From an uncultured delta proteobacterium (GTDB taxonomy: Bacteria > Myxococcota > Myxococcia > Myxococcales > 40CM-4-68-19), in contig CAIWCD010000013.1 in NCBI GenBank assembly GCA_903911145.1, forward strand, positions 62,001-126,000: DNA of 64,000 nucleotides, read 5' to 3'. Each line of letters begins with the position of its first letter. Position 1 is the first letter of the stretch. Both the position numbers and the translations under genes were made by a program. The notes below the pieces were generated by a model. The model was not told the DNA's origin, searched no databases, and saw nothing but the letters and a program-made list of their open reading frames with translations. Below are positions 22,838 through 34,800 of this stretch, in pieces.

Positions 22838-25800
22838 CTAGTACTCCCCGACTGCGCGAATAAAGAATCCGCCCGCCGTGTGATCGTACCGCGCGAGTTC
22901 ATCGTCACTGAAGGTGGTGAAGTTCCACCCCGCTCCGATGCGTGCGTAGCGCGACGGCTTGAACGCTGCCTCGAGGAGAATGCCCCGCTCACCGTCGCCG
23001 CCGATTCCAACCGCGCCACTCGAAGGCCCGCGCAGCGCGAGCACACGGAACTCGCCCGAGAAGTCGACCATCTTGTGCAGATGCACGTCGAGACGGTTCA
23101 CCCAGAGCCACGTGCTCGTGTCGAGCGCAGGCCCGCCCGCAAGCACGTCGCGCGTGTGCTTGTAGGCAACCTTCTCGGCGATCGCGATGTGGAACGGCAG
23201 CTCGAACGTCGGTGAAATCGCGAGCACATCGCTCGTCTGCTCGTCGCCGATCCCGCTCGTCAGATCGAGCGGACGTAGATCGACGAGGTGGGTCACCTTG
23301 AACATCACGGCGAGCCAGTCGGTCTTCACGGGGCGATAAGTGAGGCCCGCCGTCAGCTCGACCCAACGCGCTTCAGTGAGCTGCGGGCCGGTCGGGTTCT
23401 CGACGTTCTGCGCCTGCGTCTGCGCGATGTGGACGCGGCCGAACGTGCCGAGATCGTCGCCCCACTTCGAGGTGAGATCGACGCTGACGAGGAAGTGCAG
23501 ACGATCGGCGACGCCGGCCATCGTACCGACGAGGCGCTGATCCGCCTGGTCGAGGCGCAGTTCGCCCTTCGCGGAGAGCTTGAAGCGCTCGCTCGCGAGA
23601 TATTCGATCGAGACGCTGCCGGAGTCGCGCGTGGTGGTGCCTGGGTAGTACGCGCCCGCTGGATTGTATGAGAGTCCGCTGCCGCTCGAGCAGGCCCCGG
23701 CTGCTCCCGCGACTGGAGGCGTGCCGCTGTTCGTGGTCGTGCCCGGGATGCAGGTCGCGATCGGATTGAGCGACGTGCCCGAGATCGGAGACTGGCCGGT
23801 GATGCCGCCGAGCGTGCCGCCCGGACCCGCGCCGGGGATGTTCTGCCCGTCGCCCGCCACGCCGCCGCCGAGGCCCGCGCCGATGCCCGCGATCACCTGC
23901 GCGCGCTCGAACGCCGCCGACGCGAAGAGACCCGGACGGACCTCCCAGCGGTTCTGCATGCCCATCACCGCGCGCTGCGCCGCCGCGCTCGACTGGTTGT
24001 CGAGCTGGTACTCGCCGTACATCCGGGTGCCCGCAGCGATGCGCTCCTCCGCGCCCACCACGGTCGTCGTCTGCAGCGCGCCCGAGGTCTCGGTGAACCG
24101 CTCATTCAGATAGCCACTGCTCAGCGGCGAGAAGAGAGGAGTGCGCAGACCGAGCACTGTCGAGTTGTTTCCGTTCCAGAGAATCGTCTCCTGCACGTCG
24201 GCGTAAAGCTTGTCGGTGAGCTTGTAGGTCGCGCCCAGCAAGGTCGAGACGCGCTCGCCCCACGACGGATACTGGCTCGCGTCCGCATTCCAGGTCCCCT
24301 GCTGGTAGAGGCTGAAGTTCAGCTTTGGCGTCGCGCGGAAGATCGCACCGAAGAGGAGCTGATCCGCGAACGTCGTGCCGATCGCCGAGTCGTCCGTATA
24401 GGTGTCGTCGATCTCTGCGGTGAGCGTGAAGCGACCCGCGAGAGTGTCGGACTCGCCCAGCGTGTGCGAGGCCTGGATGCCACTGAAGCGGCGCAGCACG
24501 CGCTTGGTCGTGTACCCATTCGTGTCGTCGAAGCCGAGCGCGACATCGCTGGCGACCTGATCGACGCGGCCGGTGATCTGCGTGCGCATGTCGGGCGTCC
24601 AGCGCAGGAGCAGGCCAGCCTTGGTAGCGCCCTGATCCATCGCGCCGCCCGAGCTGTAGAAGCCCTGATCGCGCGTGTCGAAGTAGATGTTGGCGCGCAG
24701 CAGATCGCCCGGACCAATCGCAGGAGCGCCCGGCATTCCCGAGGGAGTTGGGAGCGGAGGCGGCGCCGCAGAATTGCTTTGAGTACCAACTGTTGGTGTA
24801 CCAACCATCTCCGCGGACTTCCTGTGCAGCCACTCGCCGAGCTCGAAACCGGCCTCGATACGCAGCGCGCGTCCCGTCGCGTTGCAGGCGTAAAGATCGG
24901 TTGCCGCGTTGAGGCACGACGGCGTGAGCGAGCCGAACGTCAGGCCGCCGTCGACCGAACTGTATGACTCGGCGTCGGTGCCCTTTGACTGCGCGACCTC
25001 GATGTTGATGAACGTGTGCGGCTTGGGCTTGTAGCCAATGTTCAAACCCGCGAGCGTGTAGGCCGAGCCGCCCGAGTAGTTTTCAGAAGCGATGCCGCCG
25101 CCCGCAGTCAGCACGCCGAAGAGCGTCTCTTGCAGATGCGCGCCGGCCGCGTGCCCGCCCTGCCCGGCCGCTCCGCGGTAGTCGTAATCGACGACCACGA
25201 AGATGGGGTGACCGCCCAGCGCCGTCGTGTAGTTCGCGCTCGCGAGGAACGAGGCGTCAGCGACGCTCGGGATCGCCTGCTTGAAGATGACCCGACCCTC
25301 GCTCGCCTGGATTGTGTAGTCGACGTCGCGCGCCTGCGGCACGGAAGTGAGCTCAATGCCCGTGTTCGCATCGCGCACGACGAGCCGCACCTGCTCGGAG
25401 CCGGCAATGATGTCCGAGTCCTTGAGCCAGTAGATGCTGCCGCCCGTGCCACGCAGTTCGCCGTGCGCGTGGTGCTGGCGAAGGTCTCCGTTGGCGCCAA
25501 AGAGATCGAGCTTGGTGTCGAGGCCCGGCTTGCCCGCGCCCGCGATGGCTGCGCTCTTCTGCACGCTGAGATCGATCCCGTAGAGAGTGCGATCGAAGCG
25601 GAACAACTGCTCCGTGCTCGACGGCATCTCCGTCTTGAAGTTGCCGACGATGAGGTGGCTCTCGTCCGCCTTGAGGTTCAAGTAGATGGGACCCTGGCTC
25701 GTCGCCTGCTGGCCGAAGAGGCCGCTGTCGCCGTCGACCGGATAGTAGTGCGACGGATCGTAGAGTTCGACGAACGCGTCGGGCGCGTTGCGGCGCGCGG

Positions 25801-28800
25801 TGTCGAAGTTCCCGGAGAGCTGCACGTCCTTGATGAGCCCGCTGAGCTTCTGCGAGAGATCCCAGCGTCCCTCGACCACGCCCGCGGCGCGGCCCTTGAG
25901 GAAGACGCCGCCGAAGTCAGCGCGATCGCCGACGCCGTCGAGCGCGGCTCCGCCCTGGCCGAAGTCTCCCTCGCCGAGCAGCAACATGAAGAAGCCGTCG
26001 GGGTTGACGTGGACCTGTCGTTCGATGGTGGCGCTCTCGCCGTTCGGATCGGTCGAGACGAGCGCGAGGCTCTGATCGCCGCGATGCAACGGCACGCGCA
26101 CCGCGAACGCGCCCTGCTCATCGAGCTTCACCGATGCTCCGTTGAGCGTCAGCTTGTTGCGCGGATCAGTGGAACCCCGCACCCAGAGAGCCTCTGCGCG
26201 CACGAGCGTTCCGGCGGCAGGAAGGTCCGCAGAGAGTTTGGCAGCGAGCGGCGCACTTCCGGTCGCGACGTCAGCCATCGCCATCGTCTTCATCTGCACG
26301 GCACCCGAGATCGTTTGAGTGCCAACGATCGGGGATCCGTTCGAGGGCGCGGCAACGGCAGGAAGCGCCGCAATGGGAGCAGGCGCTGCAGTTCCCGCAT
26401 CCATCGACACCTCGACCGCAGCAGACCCGAGCGCGGTCGACGAATTGCTTTGAGTGCCAATCATCGCCTGCGCCGAGGAGGCACGGACGTTGGAGACGAG
26501 GGCGGGCGCGCCAGGAGCGGGTTTCAGCTCTGTCGACGGGAACGGGAGCGCCAACTGCAACGTCGCGCTCGCGCCGCTGGTGAGCCGCACATCGATCGGC
26601 AGCAAGGTCGGGAGGGACTTGATCTCGCCGACGAAGCTTGCGCCATCGGCGTGCATCGAAGCGTCGCCGAGCCGCGCGGCTGAAGGCATCGCCTCGGCTT
26701 CGGGCAGCGCTTTCTCTGCGGCCATCGCGGAGAAGAGCACGCGGTTGTTGGCGCGGCGACCCGAAGCGTTGGAGTTGGAGGCGATCGGAAGCGTCTCTCC
26801 GCGCGCACGCACGAGGAGCTGCGCCTCGGGCACACCGGCGGCGACGAGTGCGGCCTTCAGCTCAGTCGCGCGAGCTTCGGAGAAGGCCTGCGCGTCGCGC
26901 GCGTCGTCGGTGAAGACGTCGACCACAAGGCGACCATCCTCGCCCGCAGAGATGAGCAACTTGTCCGCCACGCCCTTCGCGTTCACCACGCCTTCGCGCG
27001 AGAGCTTGCGTTCGCGGCCGTTGAAGAGCGTCGCACCCTGCATCGTCGAACGCATCACCGGATCCGGAGGAGGCGACGCGATGAACTCGGCAACTGGCGA
27101 GCGGCCCTCGCCGCCACCACGCACGCGCACCGAGAGGCGAGCGCGCACAACGCCCGCGACCAGCGGCTTGCTCTCCGGCCACGAGATGCGCTGCGGAGGC
27201 GTTCCCTCACCAGCGACTTCCGAGGACTGATCGGTGTCGGTCGATTCGACGACGAGCCGCCAGGAGACGACGTCATCGACCGGCGCGCCGATCGCGAACG
27301 AGAGCCCGCGCGGAATTCCGCCCGTGTCGACGAGCACGCGCTTGGACGGACTTCCCTCGACGAGCGGCTCCACCGAGAGCCCGAGAAGCGGAAGCGCGAA
27401 CGAGTTGTTGCCGATGCTCAGCGTCCGCGTCGGCGCATCGAGGCGCAGCGCGATGGGCGCGGCAGGCACCGCAAGCGGCTCCTTCGGCACGGTGAACTCC
27501 GTGCGCTCGCCATCGGTCCCCTGCAGCACGACCGCAGCGCCCTGTCCGTGAGCGAGCTCCGCGATCGGCTGGCCGATGGTCATCGCGAGAGGCTTGCCTT
27601 CGTATAGCGTGAGCGCGTCGGTGTGCACCGCCTCGGGCGCGGGAGGCGGAGTCAGCGGCTTCATCAACTGGATGACGATGCGCCGATTCTTCAGGCGCGC
27701 CTTCTCGGTGACATTGATCTCGAGCGGAACATCGCTGCCACGTCCGCGAGCGTGGATGCGCTCGGGCGCGATTCCTGCCGTCAGCAGCAGCTCACGCACG
27801 GCGCGCGCACGCTGATCCGAGAGCACATGCTCCTCGTCAAGCGAGCCGAGGTACGCGGTGTGAACCTCGACCTCAACCTGAAGTTCCGGCTTGGCCTTGG
27901 CCGCCTCGATCGCCTTCGCAATCTGCTTGGCGAGTTCTGGCGTCTGCGTCGCGTTCTGCTCATCGAAGAGCTGGCCGTGAAGCACGAATGTCGCCACCGA
28001 CTCCGCGGGCGGAATCTTCGCGATCACGCGCAGCGGCAGGATCGGCGAAACGTAGCGACCTGCGTCCGAGCGCAGCTCGAGTTGCGCGCGCAACGTCGCG
28101 CCGATCGGCAGCGTGCCGACAGGAGCAAGCTCGATCGATTCCGGCGGGGCTCCATTCGCGAGCGCCTCGCCGAGCAGCGTGCCCGTCGCGTCGGTGAGCG
28201 AAACGCGCCACGAGAGCGGAACCGGTCCGCCTGCGAGGAGCGCCTCGAAGTGCAGCGGCTTCTGCGCGGCGGCATCGACCTCGATGACGTTCTCGTGCGC
28301 CGTCTCCTTTGCCTCGCTCAAGAGGCGCAGCGAGCCGCGCGACATCAGCAGCGGCGTTCCATCGACGCGCAACTCGAGCGCGCTTGGATCGGCCACCAGC
28401 GTGCGCGTCTGCGGAGGAGGCGGCGGAACATAGCGGACGCTCACGCGATCGGGACCGACCAGCTTGCGCTGGCAGGAGACAGGGAAGTTTCCGCGCGCGT
28501 CGAGACCCGCGGTGAGATTGGTGGTGATCGATCCGTCGTCGAAAATCGTCGCGCCCGGCGGCAGCGTGCGCGGGTCGATCTTGAAGCGATGCAAGCCTGG
28601 TTGCAGGCCGCGGAAGTGGAACTTGCCGGTCGCATCCGTCTCGGCGAACCAGCCCTCGTCCTCGTAGATGCGCACGCCTGGCACGCCGAGTTCATCGGCA
28701 TCCTGGCCGTACCCAGCGCGGCCCGGAGCATCCTTCTCGCAGTAGACCTTGCCGACGAGCGACGAGAGATCGAAGAGCGGATCCTGCGCGATGCGGACGA

Positions 28801-31800
28801 TGGCGCTGTCGCTGTTGGAGACGTTCACGCCACCTGCGCGCGCAACGGCGCTGTTGATCGCATCGCCCGGCTTCGCGCTGGTGAGCACGACCGCCTGGTA
28901 GCGCAACTCGAGCGTTTCACCCGCCGCGAGATCGTAGGGACCAAAGTCGAGATTCGCGCCGACCGTTGCCTGGCCTGACTTTCCGGCGTCGGGCAGCCTC
29001 GGGCCGAGCCGCGATGCCGCGCAGTTCGCGCCCAGTGCATCCTGCGACAGCAGCGGGCAGTGCCTCGTCGCCGCGGGCTGGACCCCGTTTGCCGTCGTCA
29101 CGGAATTGATTGGTGCCGGAACCAATCTATCCGCACGCGCCGAACCAGCCGCGTAGCGAAGATCTGCAGGCAGCACGTCCGCGAGGTGCACGCCGCCGTT
29201 GCCGTTGGCGTCGACGAGCATGTCCTGCGAGCTCGGATTCTGCAGCGTGATCGAATAGCCGACGAGATCGCCAATCATCGCGGTCGTGCGGGTCGCGACC
29301 TTCACCAGGCGCAGCGACGAGCTGTCGAGCTCGACGTGATTGTTGGTGACGACATCACCGGGAGAGAGCGTGAAGCGCTGGAACCAGCGCGGCGTCGTGG
29401 ATGCGTTGGGCGCACCGAGAGGAACGACAGGGCCGTTCGTCGCGAATCCCGGCCACGGCGCCGGCTTGCTTCCCGGGAACGAGAGCATCGGCGTCTCGGG
29501 CAGAACCATGAGTCGATAGTGGCGCGGGGTCCCGTCGCCAGATCGTGCGCCTGCACTCGTGCCCGCGACGAGGTCGAAGCGATAGAGGCCGAGCGAGCCC
29601 GTGGTCTGCGCCTGCTGGCCTGCACGCAAGCAACCGGGGCTCACGGCACGCGGCAGAATCTTGCCGTCCGCGAACCGCTGCGGACCGACTGCAATCGTCG
29701 ACTGATCGGCCTCGCATGATGGAGGCGTCTGCCCGACTTCGCTGTCGTCGTAGAGCAGCACCATGCGCGCGCCCGCGACGACGCTGCGATCAGCGCGCAC
29801 GAGCGCACCGCCCGGCTGCACGGGAAGATCGAGTGCCACGACATTGCCGCCCTGCCCGCTCGACGTGACCGGCGCGTCGAGGAAGTGCGTTCCCTCGGGA
29901 GACACCACCTCGATCCCATAGCCAGCCGGCGGCAGATCGTTCGCACGGTAGTTGCCCTGCGCGTCGGCGATGACCGTCTTGATCGGCGCGCCACCGTTCA
30001 GATCGGCGCGGCGTACGAGCACCTGGAATCCAGGCAGCGGGCGGTCGCCGTCGCCGACGAGGCCGTCGCTGTTGAGATCCCACGCGACCTTGCCGGAGAC
30101 GGATGACGTGCCCTGCGCCTGCCCGACGACGACGACAACCGGCATCGCCAGACGCGAATCGAGCGGCGTCGCCCGCACGCCGGCCTCGTTGCGAATGGTC
30201 GAACCGAGCGCGACGTTGGCGAGGACCTTGACGCGGAACTGCAGCTGCGCCCTGCCGCCTGCGCGGACCGTGACATTGCTCGCAGTGATGATCCCCGCGC
30301 CGCCCGCGGTGGACTGGAACGCGATGGTTCCATCGCCCGTCGCGCTGCCCGCGACGTAGCTGAGACCAGGAGGAAGCGTGTCGTCGATCAGCGCCTGCGT
30401 CGCATCGACACCGCCGCCGTTGACGAGCGTGATTGTGTACGTCAACGCGTCGCCCGGCTCGACATCGCCGCCGTTCTCGTCGAGCACGGCCTTGCTGCTG
30501 CTCGAGAGATCGGCGCGGCTCCCAGCGCCCACCGGCGTCAGCGTCGGCTGGATTCCCGGCAGGGTCGGATCGCCATCGCTGTTGATCGAGATGCCGCCGG
30601 CCGCGTTGATCTGCGCCTGGTTCGACAGCGTGCCCGGCTGATCGACATGCATGCGGAACGTCGCGATCGCGTGCGCTCCTGCTGCGAGCGCGCCGATCGG
30701 AACATAGACGCGCGTGCCGATCACGTTGCCCGAGTCGGGAAGCGAAACTGTGTTGAGTACCAACGATCCGGCAACGTACGTCGCGCCCGCCGGGAGATCG
30801 TCGATGATCCCCACAGCGTTCGCCGCCGCGCTGCCGTGGTTGTCGACTTCGATCGAGTATTGGATCACGTCTCCAACATCGACCGCGCCGTTCTGGTTGA
30901 CGTCTGTCGCCAGCGACCAACTCTTCACCGCGGTGAGCAGCGGCGCGCTTCCCACGACCACCGTGGTCGCATCGCCGAGAACAGGCGTCGTCGGATCATC
31001 CGTCACGGCCTGCGGCACGCGATCTGCGCGCAGCATTCCCTGGTTCGAGATCTGCGTTCCGGCGAGCGCCGAGTCCGAGACGCGCACGCGGAAACTGACG
31101 GCCGCGACGGTGTCATCGAGGGCCGCGCCCGTCGAGACGAGCATGGTTCCATCGGCCGTGCCCGCGCGCGCGGAGTGCACACGCAGGCCCGTCGCCAACG
31201 CGCTCTGCCCGCTCACGTCGGTGACGGTCTGCCCGTTGAGCATCGTGCTGCCCGCCACGTACGTCGTCTGCGGCGGAGGCATATCGGTGAGCACCGTGTT
31301 GGTCGCCACCTGGCTGCCGTCGTTGAGTACATGGATCTCGTACTCGAGGATGTCGCCTGGACGCACGACGCCGCCGGTCGAACTGACGTCGGTCACGGTC
31401 TTCACCGAATGTGACAAACGAGGCGAAGCTGTCACAACGAACTTCGTCGGATCATTCGGTGCCGCGGTGTTCGGATCGTCGGTGAGCTGCGGCTGGCCTC
31501 CGCTGAGCTCATCGAAGCTGAGCGCTCCCTGGTTGGCAACGACCTGCTGATCGTTCGCCGACGAAGCGATGACAGCTGTGAACACGAGATTGATCGACGC
31601 ACCCGGCGCGACCGTGGCGAGCGAGGCGAGACTGGTCGCGCTCCAGACGACCGAACCACTCGTCACGTTGCCCGTCGGGGCGGCAACATGCGTGAGCACA
31701 GGATCGATGGCATCTGCGACCACGACGTGATCGGCATTCGCATCGCCGCTGTTCTTCACCGCGATCGTATAGGTGACCGCATCGCCAGGACGCCACGTGC

Positions 31801-34800
31801 CGTCGCTGCGGCTGTTGTTGACGACCGTCTTCGTGCTCGTGTGCAGATCGGCGATGGCCTTCACCGTGAACCGCGTCGGATCGCTCGCGGCCTGCGTCGA
31901 CGGATCGTCGCTGGGCAGCGGCTGCGAAGACTCATTCAGATTGAGCGCGGCCTGATCGCTCACCACGGTTCCATTCGCAGTGCCCGGCTTCACGCGCGCG
32001 CGCACCGTGAGTTGCACAGTGCGCCCATTGACGAGCGTCCCGAGCGAAGGCGTGGTCGCGGCCGTCCAATCGAGATGCGCGGGATTTCCGCCCGACGCAG
32101 CCGTGAGAATTCCGCCCGCGCCCGCGCTCAGCGTGTCGAGGTTTGAGTCGATCGGATCGACAACGTGCACGCCCGTGGGATTGAACGTCCCGTTGTCCGT
32201 GACCGTGATCGTGTACGCGACGAAATCACCGGGATGGATCGTCCCGTCGCTGCGCGGCGTCTCGGCCCGCACGGTCTTGGCCAGCGCGAGCACCGGATAG
32301 TGCACGGTGATCTTCGTCGCATCGTGCGCGGCGGCCGTCGACGGATCGTCTGTGACATATCCGCTCGATTCGTCACAGGAGAGATTTCCCTGGTTGCTGA
32401 TGACCGTGCCGTCCGCAGTCGTCGAGGCGACCTGCGCGGTGAACGTCAGCGTCACGGCGTTCGCAGGCCCCGGCGCGACGTGCGCGAGCGCGGGAACGAT
32501 CGAGGGAACCCAGGTCAGTGCGCCGCCCGTGACGCCAACGCCATTGCTGCCCTGCGCGTTGACGAGGTTCGCGTCGATCACGTCGGTGACCACCACATTG
32601 TCCGCGTAACCGGTGCCGCTGTTGATGACCGTGATGGTGTAGCTGAGCGTATCGCCCGGCCGCACCAGTCCTGCCTCGCTCTGGCCAACGACCGACACGG
32701 TCTTGGTGCTCGTCGAGAGATCGGGCCTCGAGCTCACCTTCACGACCGTGGGATCCTTCACCGCACCCGTCGACGGATCATCGGAGAGCTGCGGCTGGGT
32801 GATCTCCGACGAAGTCACCTGTGCCTGGTTCGAAATGCTCGTTCCATTCGCGACCGTGGTCTTCACGCGCGCCGTGAACCGGATCGTCGCCGTCGCGCCG
32901 GCCGTGATCCCGCCGACGTTCCAGCGGACCGATCCGCTCGTGAACGTGCCGCTGTCGAGCGGCGTCACCTGATCGAGATTCGTCGTGTCGATCGCATCGG
33001 TCACGACGCTGTTCGTCGCGTTCGCATCTCCCGCATTCGGGACCTTGATCACGTATGTCAAGACAGTGCCCGGAGAGACCGCGGCCGCGACGGTCTGGCC
33101 GTTCGCGAGCTGCGCGACCTTGGTGATGCCGGAGAGATCGGGCGCGGAGTGAACAGTGAAGCTCACGGTGTTGGTGTTGACGTTCGACTGCAGCTCGCTC
33201 GCCGCGAAGGTCGCAAAGTTCGAGATGCCGGTGCTGTCCGCGATCGGCTTCGCGATCGTCGCGACGAACGCCAGCGCGATCCCCGTGCCGGGCGCAACGC
33301 TCGCGAGATTCCACTGCACCGTGCGCGTGCCGCTCGTGTAGCTGCCGCCCTGCGCCGCGGAGACGAACGTGAGGTTCGCGTCGAGCACGTCGCTCACGAC
33401 GGTCGCTGTCGTCGCCTCGTCGCCCGTGTTGATCGGCGTGATGGTGAACTGCAGTTGATCGCCCGCGTGGAAGCTGCCGTCGGTGCGCGTGAGGTTCTTC
33501 ACCGCCTTGGTGCTCGTCGAGAGATCCGCGGCGCTGACGACGGTGAACTTCGTCGAGTCGTGCGGCGCCTGCGTGCCCGGATCATCGCTGAGCGCGGGAG
33601 CCAGTCCCTGCGCGCTCACGCTCGCCTGGTTGGCGATCACAGTCCCGTTCGCGAGCGGCTTCTGCACCACGGCATCGAACGTCAGCACGATGGGCGAATC
33701 GTTCGGGTTCAGTGTCTGCGCGGGAGAGAACGTGATCGTGCCCGAGGTGAACGTGCCACCCGCGATGGGCAGCACCGGCGTCAGGCGCGGGTCGATCGCG
33801 TCGGTCACGACGATCTGGTGAGCCGCGGCCGTGCCCGTATTGGGGACAGTGATCGTGTAGCGGACGGTGTCGCCCGGATGGATCCCGGCAGTGCTGTGCG
33901 GGGGATTGCCAGGAGCTGCAGCGACGGTCTTGGTGATCGAAGAGAGATCGGGCGCGCTCTGGATCGTCACGACCGTCGCGTCGGCAGTCGCGGGAGTCGC
34001 CGGATCGTCCGAAGGCACGGGCGTCGTGATCTCGCTCGACGTGGCGAAGGCCTGGTTGGAGATCGTGACTCCGTTCGCGAGGGGGGACGCGATCGTGGCC
34101 GTGAGCGTGAGCGAAGCCGATGCGCCGGCTGCGAGCGAGGCCCAACTCGCGCTGAGGACGCCGCCGCTGATGTTTGCACTGCCACCGCCGGTCACGCCGG
34201 AGACGGACGGATTGGTCAATCGCGGATCGATCGTGTCGCTCAACCGCACATTGGTGGCCGCGGCCGTGCCGTCGTTGGGGATCGTCAGCGTGTAGACGAC
34301 CGTGTCGCCGGGCTGGCGCGATTGGCTGCCCGTGAGCGCCTTGGTGAAGCCGGAGAAATCGGGCCGGCTGCCGAACTGCATCACCACGATCGTCGGGTCG
34401 CCCGGAGCGCCCGTTGCGGGATCGTCGCTCAGCGTCGTCGCGCTCGCGAGCGTCTGCGCGCCCTGTTCGGGAAGCTGCTTGCCGTTGATCTGCGCCGACG
34501 AGATCCCCACGCTCTGGAACTGCGCGACGCTGAACGCCGTCGTCTCCCAGACCACCTCGAGCTGGAAGTTCGCGGGCACCTTCATGTTGGTGAGATCGAA
34601 CTGCCCGGTGTTGTTCGCGCCGCCAGGCTGCACGCTGAGCGTCGCGTTGCTGTCGCCCTGCGAGACGACGTCGAGTCCTTGCGTGAACGGCGGCGCATCG
34701 ACATGCAGGTGAACGCCTGTCGCCGCGACCGCGCCAGTGTTCGTCAGCACCAGCGTGTACTGCAGCGTGTCGCCAGGATGCGCGTTGTGCGGCGCCGTGT

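Noticed and set aside
30750-30770. Another member of the TTGAGTACCAAC repeat in the giant gene
   Set aside because: It shares 12 bases with the copy at 24771, but the encoded peptide (VAGSLVLNT) fits the normal DUF11 module, so it may be ordinary coding sequence.
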